Shown here piece after piece: positions 41,558-50,129 of a stretch of DNA of 64,000 nt. The stretch is taken from assembly GCF_000708885.1 (NCBI RefSeq), contig NZ_JEOE01000014.1, forward strand, positions 24,159 through 88,158. The letters run 5' to 3'. The notes under the pieces were generated by a model. That model worked only from the letters and a program-made list of their open reading frames with translations. It was not told the origin of the DNA and ran no database searches. The stretch's first letter is position 1, and every line of letters begins with the position of its first letter. This DNA comes from Cellulomonas sp. HZM. GTDB lineage: Bacteria > Actinomycetota > Actinomycetes > Actinomycetales > Cellulomonadaceae. The position numbers and the translations under genes were made by a program.

Positions 41558-43651
41558 TCAGCGCACCGCGAGCTTCGTCGTCGCCGAGTTGCCGGACGTG
41601 AGCACCTTGGCCGTCGTCCCGGACGGGGTGAACGACGCGGAGACCTTGTACGTCCCGTGCTTGAGGCGGGGGAGCGTCACGGTGACCTTGTTCTTCGACG
41701 CGCTCGTCATCTTCGCCGTCACCGAGTGCGATCCGTACCGGACCTTGACGGTGCCGCTCGACCAGATCCTGCCGGTGACCTTGACGACCACCTTGGCGCG
41801 CGACGACGTGCGTACGGTGCGGTCGGCGAGCTTTGCGGTGACGGTCGGTCGCACCTTCGGGATGGTGACCGACGTGAGGTCGAACGACGTCGACGCGTAC
41901 CCCGGGCGGGAGACGACCACGTGCGCATGGATCTTGCGGCCCACGTCGGACAGGTCGATCAGCTTCTTGGCCGAGTGGTTGTCCGAGCTGGTGACGTTGC
42001 CGGACTTCCAGGAGTAGGCGAAGCGGACGTCGGGCGAGTCCCAGGTGCCCGGCGAGACGGTGATCGTGGACCCAGAACGAGCGGTGCCGACGAACCGGGG
42101 CGCGACGAGCGCGCGCGGGGCTTTGCCCTCGAGGACGCCGAAGGCTGCGGTCGCGCCCCCGACATCGTGGCCCGGGCGGGTGCCGGTCGCCTTGAGTTCG
42201 ACGAGCTTGCCCAGCTGGGCGGGCGTGGGCGTGAACGTCGCACCGGTGCCGACGGTTCGGCCATCGATCGACCAGGTGTAGGTGAGTGCGGTTCCAGCGT
42301 CCCAGCCGCTGGGCGCTGCCGTGATCCGGGACCCGACGCGCGGCTCGCCGGAGATGTCGACGAGTCCGCTCGGAGACGCGCCCGCGCTGACCGTCCACCA
42401 CGAGGCGGGGGTATAGCTGCCGTCGAGGTGCTCTGGAGCGGTCGCGGTCGCGGTGACCCAGACGATGTGCCCGACATCGTCGGGTGCCACGCGGTAAGAC
42501 GACCCCGAAGCGTCGGACGTGACGGTGCCGTGAGCGACGCGCCCGTCTGAGTACCACGTGTAGCTCGTCGTGGCTTCTGGTGTGTCCCAGGTCGGGGCCG
42601 CGACGGAGAGCACTCCGTCGACGACGAGATCACCCACCATCGCGGGGTGTGAGCCCGCGATGTTGATCGACTGCCAGACGACGGCGTCGACACCCGACGC
42701 CGGCGCCGCGAGCTCGGTCCCGAGGGTCGTGACGCGCGCGCCGACCTCGCCGACACATCCGTTGTCGCTGCTCTCCCAGCCGCGGAAGCAGACGGTGTAC
42801 CGGGCGCCTGCGCGCAGACCGCCGACCGACCACGTGCCGTCGGATGCGACCGTGCTGCTGGACACGCGGCCGCCGTACGAGGCGGTCGTGAGCACGGTCC
42901 AGCGCACCCCGGCGCTCAGGGGGCGGTCCGCGTGGCGCAGGGTGCCGGAGATCGTCGCCGCTGGGTCCGGCACGACGTCCACGTCGGACCCCGCCGTGAA
43001 CGCGCCGGCGTCGGTCGCCAGGTCCGAGGTCCGTCCGTCGGACGTCACCCACCCGCCGACGACTGTCGAGGCGGGGCCGGTCGTGACCTGGAGGCGGTAG
43101 GTGAGCTCGGGGTCGAGGCGCCGGACGCGGTAGGTGCCGTCGTCGGCCATCGGATACGAGAAGCCCGAGTTGCCGTCGGGCCCGATCGCGCTGACCCCGA
43201 CCTGAGCGGGATCGGAGCCCGCGGGCGTGCGAACCGTGATCGTCCCGGCAGCACGCAGCGAGAACGTGCCGAGGTCGGCCGGCGCGTGGACGGGGACCGC
43301 GCGCTCGCGAGGTCCGACGAGTGCTCCGTCGCCGACGTAGCCGCCGACGTAGTCGTCGGTGCTCACCAGGACCTGCACCACGGGATCCCCGTGCGGGCCG
43401 ACGCGCGGCCAGTCGAGCGTGAACGTCGCGACACCGTCGAGCGTGCGCACGGTGGGGTATCCCCATTGTGTGCCGTCGGAGTCGGTGACGCGTGCGTCGA
43501 TCGAGTCGAGACCGTCCGGCACGGTCACGGCCCAGGTGAGCCGGTCGGTCGTCGTGTCGTCGGCGACGGTCGGGCTGATCGCGCCGGTGGAAGCGAGGAT
43601 CGCGAGCGCGAGGGTCAACAGAGTGCGCGGAGCGCGGCGGGTGGAGGGCAC
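41558..43651 (-). CDS. Large secreted multi-domain beta-sandwich protein
   Basis: 697 aa. A signal peptide covers about 1-31 (LLTLALAILASTGAISPTVA). Residues 32-330 form two or three beta-rich modules with a Cys pair (CFRGWESSDNGC). From about 330 there are repeated Ig-like modules with the WDxxxxxTYTWYxDGR pattern (SYTWYSDGRVA, TYTWSIDGRTVG, AYSWKSGN), as in adhesins and surface-layer or exopolysaccharide-associated proteins. A final module is Lys/Ser/Thr-rich. No catalytic motif or LPXTG anchor is present. Function unknown; the architecture suggests a surface or matrix protein. It sits among other secreted repeat proteins and tRNA-Lys. Confidence 0.83.
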   Translation of the reverse strand: MPSTRRAPRTLLTLALAILASTGAISPTVADDTTTDRLTWAVTVPDGLDSIDARVTDSDGTQWGYPTVRTLDGVATFTLDWPRVGPHGDPVVQVLVSTDDYVGGYVGDGALVGPRERAVPVHAPADLGTFSLRAAGTITVRTPAGSDPAQVGVSAIGPDGNSGFSYPMADDGTYRVRRLDPELTYRLQVTTGPASTVVGGWVTSDGRTSDLATDAGAFTAGSDVDVVPDPAATISGTLRHADRPLSAGVRWTVLTTASYGGRVSSSTVASDGTWSVGGLRAGARYTVCFRGWESSDNGCVGEVGARVTTLGTELAAPASGVDAVVWQSINIAGSHPAMVGDLVVDGVLSVAAPTWDTPEATTSYTWYSDGRVAHGTVTSDASGSSYRVAPDDVGHIVWVTATATAPEHLDGSYTPASWWTVSAGASPSGLVDISGEPRVGSRITAAPSGWDAGTALTYTWSIDGRTVGTGATFTPTPAQLGKLVELKATGTRPGHDVGGATAAFGVLEGKAPRALVAPRFVGTARSGSTITVSPGTWDSPDVRFAYSWKSGNVTSSDNHSAKKLIDLSDVGRKIHAHVVVSRPGYASTSFDLTSVTIPKVRPTVTAKLADRTVRTSSRAKVVVKVTGRIWSSGTVKVRYGSHSVTAKMTSASKNKVTVTLPRLKHGTYKVSASFTPSGTTAKVLTSGNSATTKLAVR

Positions 43652-43744
43652 TGTCGTCCTGTCGATCGGGGTACCGATGTCATCGGCAGCGCGTCATTGT
43701 GCCTTGACGTCTGCCCTCAGACAGCATCGGGCGGAGCGGTGCGA

Positions 43745-44479
43745 CTAGCGCTCGTAGTCGAACCGGAGCCGCATCTTGTCCCCGCGGAACACGATCGACG
43801 AGTACTCGAACGGCGCCGACCGCCCGTCGGAGATCACGTCGTGCAGCAGCAGGGCCGGCTCGCCGCGCCGCATCTCGAGCAGCTTCGCCTCGATCGGGCT
43901 CACGGCGTGCGCCTCGAGGTGCTCGTTGACGTGCTTCATCGGCAGCCCGTAGTTCGTCTCGAGCACGACGCACAGCTGCTCGGACACGACGTCGTGGCGG
44001 TCGAGGTCAGGTGCGAGCGTGGCCGGGACGTGCGAGCGGTGCAGGCTGACGGGCTCGTCCTGCACGGACCGCACGCGCACGATCGTCCAGACCTGCTCGC
44101 CCTCGCCCAGCCCCAGCTCGGACCGCACGCCCGACGACGGGCTCTCGAGATCGAACGACACGAGGCGCGTGGTGGTGGGGTAGCCGAGGCCCTCGAGCTG
44201 CTCGCGCACGCCGCCGTAGGCGGGGGAGAGGGTGTCGATCTTCTGCGGCGCGACGTACGTGCCCTTGCCGGGGACGCGCACGAGCAGGCCGTCGTTGACT
44301 AGCTTGGTCAGGACGCCGCGGACCGTCATGCGGCTCAGGCCGTACATGCGGTTGAGCTCGTTCTCGGACGGGATGCGCTGGTTGGGCAGCCACTGCCCGT
44401 CGACGATCTTGGCGTGCAGGATCTGCTCGAGCTGGACGTACAGGGGCACCGCGGAGTCTCGTTCCAGCACCTCGGTCAC
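43745..44479 (-). CDS. GntR-family regulator (HutC/UTRA type)
   Basis: 244 aa. The N-terminal GntR winged helix is at about 8-75 (VPLYVQLEQILHAKIVDGQW, IPSENELNRMYGLSRMTVRGVLTKLVNDGLL). The C-terminal UTRA effector domain is at about 95-238, the HutC-subfamily layout that senses small sugars, sugar phosphates or related metabolites. GTG start. It is divergent from the aldolase operon and is the obvious regulator of it; the intergenic region has a strong promoter carrying duplicated GCACCTG elements. Confidence 0.9.
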   Translation of the reverse strand: MTEVLERDSAVPLYVQLEQILHAKIVDGQWLPNQRIPSENELNRMYGLSRMTVRGVLTKLVNDGLLVRVPGKGTYVAPQKIDTLSPAYGGVREQLEGLGYPTTTRLVSFDLESPSSGVRSELGLGEGEQVWTIVRVRSVQDEPVSLHRSHVPATLAPDLDRHDVVSEQLCVVLETNYGLPMKHVNEHLEAHAVSPIEAKLLEMRRGEPALLLHDVISDGRSAPFEYSSIVFRGDKMRLRFDYER

Positions 44480-44529
44480 GCGTCCGCCCCCTTCGTCGTC
44501 CCCGCATCGTAGCCGGACCATCCGACCCG

Positions 44530-44558
44530 TTGACCGCACCTGACTGCACCTGTATAGA
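44530..44558 (+). promoter_or_regulatory. Promoter of the aldolase-dha operon
   Basis: TTGACC (44530-44535), exactly 17-nt spacer, TATAGA (44553-44558), about 47 bp before the GTG at 44606. The spacer holds GCACCTG twice (44536-44542 and 44546-44552), a candidate GntR operator placed to block polymerase. Confidence 0.72.
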
Positions 44559-44605
44559 CTGCCGCCGGATCGGGATGCAAACGACGAGACGGACGAGGGG
44601 GTCGC

Positions 44606-45460
44606 GTGCTCGCATCGACGCTGGAGCTCGCCCGGGCCGGCCGGGAGCACGGGTACGCCGTGCCGGCGGTCAATGTGCTCGACGACCTGAGCCTGCGGGC
44701 GGTGGTCGAGGCCGCTGTCGCGGCTCGCTCGCCGTTGATCGTGCAGGTCTCGGTGAAGACGGTGCGGTCCGTGGGCACCGAGCTCATGACGACGATGTTC
44801 CGGCTGGCGACGAAGGACGCGCCGGTACCCGTCGCGCTGCACCTCGACCACTGCCCGGACCGCGCGGTCATCTCCGACGTGGTCGCCGCGGGGTGGTCGT
44901 CGGTGCTGTTCGACGCGTCCGACCGCGGCCTCGCGACCGCTGAGCGCGAGACCGCGGAGGTGGTCGCGCAGGCGCACGCCGCGGGCGTCGAGGTGGAGTC
45001 GGAGATCGAGAACATCATCGGCGTCGAGGACGGCGTCGGGTCGGACGTCGCGCTGCACGCGTACTCGGTGCAGGAGCTCGCGGACGTGGCGCAGCGGACG
45101 GGCGTCGACCTGGTCGCGCCCCAGCTGGGCACCGCGCACGGCGAGTACAAGGCCGCGCCGGTGCTGCGGCCGGACCGCGCGCGCGAGCTGGCGGCGCTCA
45201 CCGACCGGCCGATCGTGCTGCACGGCGGCACGGGGCTGCGGGCGGAGGACTTCAGGGCGTTCATCGACGCGGGCTGCTCGAAGATCAACATCTCCACGGC
45301 CGTGAAGACGTCGTACATGCGCTCGGCGGAGGAGCACCTGGCGGGCGCCCGGGCGAGCGGGAGGTGGGACCCGCCCAGCATGTTCCGCGACATCTCGGCA
45401 GCGGTGCAGGCCGCGGTCGCGGGTCACATCGAGGAGTTCGGCTCGGCAGGTCGGGCATGA
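44606..45460 (+). CDS. Class II ketose-bisphosphate aldolase (KbaY/GatY-like)
   Basis: 284-aa zinc aldolase of the fructose/tagatose-bisphosphate aldolase class II family, catalysing reversible cleavage of a ketose phosphate to DHAP and an aldehyde. Catalytic and metal residues are visible: HLDH at 79-82 (Asp81 catalytic, His82 zinc), Glu133, GTAHGEYK with His178, LHGGTG with His206, and KINIST around Asn228. The length fits the KbaY/GatY branch rather than the housekeeping FbaA. GTG start with GAGGGGGT upstream. First gene of a four-gene operon; its stop overlaps the next start (ATGA). The true substrate cannot be read from sequence. Confidence 0.9.
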   Translation: MLASTLELARAGREHGYAVPAVNVLDDLSLRAVVEAAVAARSPLIVQVSVKTVRSVGTELMTTMFRLATKDAPVPVALHLDHCPDRAVISDVVAAGWSSVLFDASDRGLATAERETAEVVAQAHAAGVEVESEIENIIGVEDGVGSDVALHAYSVQELADVAQRTGVDLVAPQLGTAHGEYKAAPVLRPDRARELAALTDRPIVLHGGTGLRAEDFRAFIDAGCSKINISTAVKTSYMRSAEEHLAGARASGRWDPPSMFRDISAAVQAAVAGHIEEFGSAGRA

Positions 45461-46236
45461 ACGCGCTCGTGTTCGACTGCGACGGCGTGCTGGCCGACAC
45501 CGAGCGCGACGGGCACCTGCCCGCGTTCAACGCCATGTTCGAGCGGCTCGGGGTGCCCGTGCGCTGGACGCAGGAGAGGTACGGCGAGCTGCTGGCGATC
45601 GGCGGGGGAAAGGAGCGGCTGGCGACGGTGCTCGACGACGCGCCGGGGATGCCCACCGACCCCGACGAGCGCCGCGAGCTGGTCGCACGCTGGCACCGCA
45701 CGAAGACCGAGATCTACACACGGATGGTCGCCGACGGGGTGCTGCCCGCCAGGCCGGGGATCGCGCGGATCGTCGAGGAGGCGGCCGCCGCGGGCTGGGC
45801 GCTCGCGGTGGCGTCCACGTCCGCCGAGGCGTCGGTCCGCGCGGTGCTCGAGCACGCGGTCGGGGTCGAGCGGGCGCGGGACTTCGCGGTGTTCGCGGGG
45901 GACGTGGTCCCCGCCAAGAAGCCGGCGCCCGACATCTACGACCTGGCCCTGCGCGAGCTCGGCGTCGGGCCGGCCGAGACGGTGGTGGTCGAGGACAGCT
46001 CGAACGGGCTGCGCGCGGCGCTCGCGGCCGGCGGGCTCACCACGGTCGTCACGGTCAGCAGCTACACGGCCGACGAGGACTTCACGGGTGCCGCGCTCGT
46101 CGTCGACTCGCTCGGCGACCCGCCCGCGGATCCGACGACGGTGCTCGCCGACCCGTACGGCGTCGAACCCGCAGGCCGGGTCGATCTCGCCACCCTCACC
46201 GCACTGCTCACCGCCCGGACGAAGGAGCTCGCGTGA
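45457..46236 (+). CDS. CbbY-like HAD phosphatase
   Basis: 259-aa HAD hydrolase, beta-phosphoglucomutase/CbbY subgroup. The nucleophile loop FDCDGVLADTERDGHLPAFN (Asp7, Asp9) closely matches CbbY, the xylulose-1,5-bisphosphate phosphatase of Rubisco operons. Motif II serine (VASTSAE), motif III lysine (VPAKKPAPDIY) and motif IV VVEDSSNG are intact. No Calvin-cycle gene is nearby, so it probably dephosphorylates a sugar bisphosphate or sugar phosphate made in this operon. Overlaps the aldolase stop by ATGA and the DhaL start by GTGA. Confidence 0.88.
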   Translation: MNALVFDCDGVLADTERDGHLPAFNAMFERLGVPVRWTQERYGELLAIGGGKERLATVLDDAPGMPTDPDERRELVARWHRTKTEIYTRMVADGVLPARPGIARIVEEAAAAGWALAVASTSAEASVRAVLEHAVGVERARDFAVFAGDVVPAKKPAPDIYDLALRELGVGPAETVVVEDSSNGLRAALAAGGLTTVVTVSSYTADEDFTGAALVVDSLGDPPADPTTVLADPYGVEPAGRVDLATLTALLTARTKELA

Positions 46237-46853
46237 CCCAGGAACGCGTGGAGTACGTGATGCGCACCATCACGGACCAGTGCATCGAGAACGAGCGGTA
46301 CTTCAGCGACCTCGACTCCGTCGCGGGCGACGGCGACTTCGGCTACTCGCTCGCGCGCGGATTCGAGAACGTGCGCGACCAGTGGGACGGGTTCGACCGC
46401 GCGGACGCCGGGACCTTCCTGCAGAAGGTCGCGGTGACGATGAGCGGCCGCATCGGCGGCACGTCGGGGCCGATCTGGGGGACCGCAGTGCTGCGGGCCG
46501 CGGGAGTGGTCAAGGGCAAGCACGACGTCTCGGGCGACGACGTCGTCGCGATGCTGCGCGCCGCGGTCGAGGGGATCAAGGCGCGCGGCGGCGCGGACCT
46601 GGGGGACAAGACCCTCATCGACGCGCTCGTGCCGATGACCGATGCGATCGAGCGGGAGCTCGCCGCGGGTTCGTCGCCCGCCGACGTCGCGCGGGCTGCG
46701 GCGACCGCCGCACGTACGGCGGCCGACGCGACCAAGGAGCTGCAGGCGCGCCGCGGCCGGGCCGCGTACACGGGCGAGCGCAGCATCGGCTCGGTCGACC
46801 CGGGGGCGACGGCCGTGGCCGTGCTCGCGGAGAAGATCGCCGAGGGGTGGTGA
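46233..46853 (+). CDS. dhaL: Dihydroxyacetone-kinase-type nucleotide subunit (DhaL/DAK2)
   Basis: 206-aa ATP- or ADP-binding subunit of a two-part DHA-type kinase. The Mg-binding aspartates Asp28, Asp33 and Asp35 (LDSVAGDGDFG) keep the spacing of E. coli DhaL, but the usual GDADHG/GDGDHG His is Phe36 here. GGTSGPIWGTA, ADLGDKTLIDAL and the GRAAYTGERSIGSVDPGA loop are all present. The GTG start overlaps the HAD stop. The order is L before K, and no DhaM phosphotransferase gene is found, so the kinase may use ATP directly. Confidence 0.9.
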   Translation: MTQERVEYVMRTITDQCIENERYFSDLDSVAGDGDFGYSLARGFENVRDQWDGFDRADAGTFLQKVAVTMSGRIGGTSGPIWGTAVLRAAGVVKGKHDVSGDDVVAMLRAAVEGIKARGGADLGDKTLIDALVPMTDAIERELAAGSSPADVARAAATAARTAADATKELQARRGRAAYTGERSIGSVDPGATAVAVLAEKIAEGW

Positions 46854-46950
46854 TCGTCGCCCGACGAGGCGGGTGCAGGGCGTGCAGGGGCAGGCACGGA
46901 GCGCGATCCAAGCAGCAGACCCACGACGACGTGCGGAAAGGCAGCCAGCG

Positions 46951-47946
46951 ATGAAGAAGTTCGTCAACGACCCGCGGAACTTCGTGCCCGAGATGCTCAC
47001 CGGCATCGCGCTCGCGAACCCCGACACCCTCACCTACGTGCCCGACTACAACCTCATCATGCGGGCCGACGCACCCCGGCAGGACAAGGTGTCGATCATC
47101 CAGGGCTCCGGATCGGGTCACGAGCCCGCCCACGTCATGGTCGTCGGCAAGGGGATGCTCGACGGCGCGTGCCCCGGGGACGTGTTCGCCGCACCGCCCA
47201 TGGAGTACGTGCTCGAGACGGCGAAGCTGCTGCGCTCCGACAAGGGCGTCCTGCTCCTGGTGAACAACTACACAGGCGACAAGATGGCGTTCGAGATGGC
47301 CCAGGAGCTCGCCGAGGCCGAGGGCATGAACGTCAAGACGCTGTTCATCAACGACGACGTCGCGGTGCAGGACTCGACGTGGACGGTCGGCCGGCGCGGC
47401 GTCGCGGGCAACTTCTTCGTCATGAAGGCGGTCGGTGCAGCGGCCGAGGAGGGTGCGGAGCTGGACGAGATCGTCCGGATCGGCGAGAAGGTCAACTCCG
47501 TGACCCGGACGATGGGCATCGCGCTCACGCCGTGCACGCCGCCCGCGAAGGGCTCGCCGCTGTTCGAGCTCGGGGACGACGAGATGGAGGTCGGCGTCGG
47601 CATCCACGGCGAGCCGGGGCGGCGCCGCGCGAAGCTGGTGAGTGCCGACGAGATCGTCGACGAGCTGCTCGGCGCGGTGGTGCCGGACCTGCCGTACGAG
47701 TCGGGCGACGAGGTCGCGCTCATGATCAACGGCCTGGGCGGCACCCCGATCAGCGAGCTCTACATCCTCTACGGGATCGCCCACCGCAAGCTCGAGGAGA
47801 AGGGCATCAAGGTCTGGCGGTCGTACGTCGGTGAGTACTGCACCTCGCTGGACATGGCGGGCGCGAGCCTCACGCTGGTGAAGATGGACGACGAGATCGC
47901 CCGGCTGCTCGAGGCGCCCGCGGAGATCGCGATCCGGGTGTTCTGA
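46951..47946 (+). CDS. dhaK: Dihydroxyacetone-kinase-type substrate subunit (DhaK)
   Basis: 331-aa DAK1 subunit. It binds a short-chain ketose covalently through a histidine: His219 (GIHGEPG) corresponds to E. coli His218, with His57 (GSGSGHEPAH) and Asp110 (NNYTGDKMAF) in the catalytic pair positions. Homologues act on dihydroxyacetone, erythrulose or related ketoses; which one applies here is unknown. ATG start after GGAAAGG. The gap from dhaL is 97 bp, so it may have its own ribosome loading but shares the operon. A strong hairpin terminates it at 47964-48008. Confidence 0.92.
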   Translation: MKKFVNDPRNFVPEMLTGIALANPDTLTYVPDYNLIMRADAPRQDKVSIIQGSGSGHEPAHVMVVGKGMLDGACPGDVFAAPPMEYVLETAKLLRSDKGVLLLVNNYTGDKMAFEMAQELAEAEGMNVKTLFINDDVAVQDSTWTVGRRGVAGNFFVMKAVGAAAEEGAELDEIVRIGEKVNSVTRTMGIALTPCTPPAKGSPLFELGDDEMEVGVGIHGEPGRRRAKLVSADEIVDELLGAVVPDLPYESGDEVALMINGLGGTPISELYILYGIAHRKLEEKGIKVWRSYVGEYCTSLDMAGASLTLVKMDDEIARLLEAPAEIAIRVF

Positions 47947-47963
47947 CCCCCGCTTCGTGCACA

Positions 47964-48008
47964 CGTGCCGGGCCGCGCGAGGTCAGCCCATCAGCGCGGC
48001 CCGGCACG
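47964..48008. terminator. Terminator after dhaK
   Basis: Perfect 15-bp stem CGTGCCGGGCCGCGC / GCGCGGCCCGGCACG with a 15-nt loop, between convergent genes; likely works in both directions. Confidence 0.8.
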
Positions 48009-48045
48009 ATGGTCGACGCCGCCGGCGGGTCCACGAGCCGGCCGG

Positions 48046-50010
48046 TCAGTGCACGTGGACCGTCGACATCGTGGTCGTCTTGGCCGCCGTGCCCTTCACG
48101 GTGCGCGACGTCGAGTGGTAGCCGCCCGTGTACCGATCGGTGAACGCCACGGTCCGCGTACCCGGCGTGACGCCGTGCAGCACCCAGCGGCCGCGGGCGT
48201 CGGTCGTGGTCGTGCGACCGTCGACCTTCACGGTGATGCCCGCGACGACCTTCCCGTGGCTGTTCCTGACCACGCCCTGAAGGGTCGCGGCGCGCGGCAG
48301 CCGGACCGAGACGCCCGTGCGGTCCTTGCCACGGTGCACGAGGACCTTCACGGTCGCGGTTCCGTCGGCCGTGCTCCTGCTCTTGGCGCGCACCGTGTAC
48401 GTGCCGGTCACGACGCCGACCACCGAGAACCGGCCGTGCGCGTCGGTCTCGGCGGGATCGGTCCGTGTGCCGGACGCGTCGGTGATCGTGACCGTCGCGC
48501 CGACGACCGGCGCGCCGGAGGCCGATCGCACGACGCCGGAGATCTTGTGCAGCGTGCCGCGCGCGATCGTGCCGAAGGACGCCTGCTTGCCCGCCGTGAC
48601 GACGACCTTCTTGCTCAGGTTCGTGCCGACGACGACCACGTGGTACGTGCCGGCGGGAACGAGGGAGAACGTGACGCGCCCGCTCCTGTCGGGTGTGGCG
48701 GACGCGACGACGCGGTGCGACGAGCTGATCAGCTCGACCGCCTGGTCGTCGACGGCGCGCCCTGTGACCTTGCCCGTCACGACGACGAACGGCGACCACG
48801 CAGCGACCCTGGTCGTGAGCCTGGTGGTCGTGCCCTGCTTCACGCTGACGGTGGCACTCGGGATCTTGCGATCGAGGCGCGCGAACGTGACGTGCACCTT
48901 CCCGGTGGCGAGCCCGCGGAGCACGTACACGCCGTGCTTGTCGGTCATCGCCTGGGCGCTCCCGGTTCGGTCCCCGTTGGTCGCTGCGACGGACACGTTG
49001 CGCAACGGCTTGCCCGAGGCCGTCACGACCTTGCCCGTCAGGGCAGCGGACGCCACGAGTGCGACGTCGAGCCTGGTGGTGGCGCCGGAGTACGTCGTGA
49101 ACGGACGCGCGTCCGGCGCACGGACGGTGCCGCCGGAGTACGTCGTCAGGAAGCCGCGCGAGGCAGGTGTCGACACGCGAGCGGTGAAGGCGCCAGGCTG
49201 GACCTTCGTCGTGAACACGCCCGACGAGCTCGTCGTGGACTCGCTGATCGGCGGCAGGTCCACGGTCGCGCCGCGGACCGCCTTGCCCTGACCGGTGACC
49301 TTGCCGGTCACGACCGAGTCGGCGGCGACTGCCAGATCGATGCCGGTGCGGTCCTTGTCCCAGACGACCGAGAGCGTTGCGAGCGTCCGGTCCGTGTTCC
49401 GGTAGTAGACCGGACTGGCGTGCGCTGTGGACGCGGACACCCGGTACGAGTCCGGCAGCACGATGAGCGCGTAGGTGCCCGTCGCCGAGGTCTGCGCGCC
49501 GGCGTAGTTGGTGTAGTCCTCGGTCGCGTGCGTAGCCTCGGCCAGGACGTAGGCACCGGCGACGGGCGCCCGGGTCGCCGCGTCGGTGACGGTGCCCGTG
49601 ATGGCCTGGACCCCGGGGACTGCGAGCGACACGGACGTGTCGCCCGCGACGGTGAGCGCGCGGTCGGCGTCCCGGTCCGAGGCATCGAAGTCGACCTCGC
49701 CCCACACCCGGTAGCTGCCGAGCGGGACGTCGGTGAAGGTCACGGTGCCGTCGGCCCCGGTGCTGTCCGCAAGGATGCCTGGCGTCGCCGAGCCGTCCGG
49801 AGCGGTGAGCCGGATCGCCGCGTCCGGGATCGGCACGCCGCCGGCAGTCGTCGCTCGGACCGTCACGGTCGCGGTGCCGGTGGTGGCGGCGTCGGCGGGT
49901 GCGGCCCCGAACGCGACGAGGGCGAGCACGGCGGCGAGGCCGGCCGCCAACCACCCCCCGCGCCTCGTCCGCACCGCTCGGTCGAGCTCCACCTGCGTGG
50001 TCCTCGTCAT
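48046..50010 (-). CDS. Secreted carboxypeptidase-regulatory-like repeat protein (paralogue)
   Basis: 654 aa. A signal peptide covers about 1-42 (WLAAGLAAVLALVAFGAAPADA). It has seven or so beta-sandwich modules with the GxVxxAxGxPVxGAxV pattern. The last ~280 residues align colinearly with the protein at 39545-40987 (shared GTNxSKxVVVxA, ASFGTI, GRFSV, GTYTV and the GGYxxxSRT end). No enzyme domain or anchor is seen. The ATG at 50010 was chosen because upstream in-frame sequence lacks protein character and the signal peptide starts here. Function unknown; likely surface or matrix. Confidence 0.86.
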   Translation of the reverse strand: MTRTTQVELDRAVRTRRGGWLAAGLAAVLALVAFGAAPADAATTGTATVTVRATTAGGVPIPDAAIRLTAPDGSATPGILADSTGADGTVTFTDVPLGSYRVWGEVDFDASDRDADRALTVAGDTSVSLAVPGVQAITGTVTDAATRAPVAGAYVLAEATHATEDYTNYAGAQTSATGTYALIVLPDSYRVSASTAHASPVYYRNTDRTLATLSVVWDKDRTGIDLAVAADSVVTGKVTGQGKAVRGATVDLPPISESTTSSSGVFTTKVQPGAFTARVSTPASRGFLTTYSGGTVRAPDARPFTTYSGATTRLDVALVASAALTGKVVTASGKPLRNVSVAATNGDRTGSAQAMTDKHGVYVLRGLATGKVHVTFARLDRKIPSATVSVKQGTTTRLTTRVAAWSPFVVVTGKVTGRAVDDQAVELISSSHRVVASATPDRSGRVTFSLVPAGTYHVVVVGTNLSKKVVVTAGKQASFGTIARGTLHKISGVVRSASGAPVVGATVTITDASGTRTDPAETDAHGRFSVVGVVTGTYTVRAKSRSTADGTATVKVLVHRGKDRTGVSVRLPRAATLQGVVRNSHGKVVAGITVKVDGRTTTTDARGRWVLHGVTPGTRTVAFTDRYTGGYHSTSRTVKGTAAKTTTMSTVHVH

Positions 50011-50129
50011 TCGCGTGACGATACGCGCACGGCCGCGGCTGCGGGCGTGTTCTCGGAGCTGCTGCGACAAAGCCCGTTGATCCGTGCCGACGGCGCCTTC
50101 AGTCGGAGTCCGGTCGTGAGTCGTGACCG

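Noticed and set aside
46233..47946. PTS-dependent DHA kinase (DhaKLM)
   Set aside because: No DhaM or other PTS gene is encoded in or beside the operon, so phosphoenolpyruvate-dependent function is not supported by this window.
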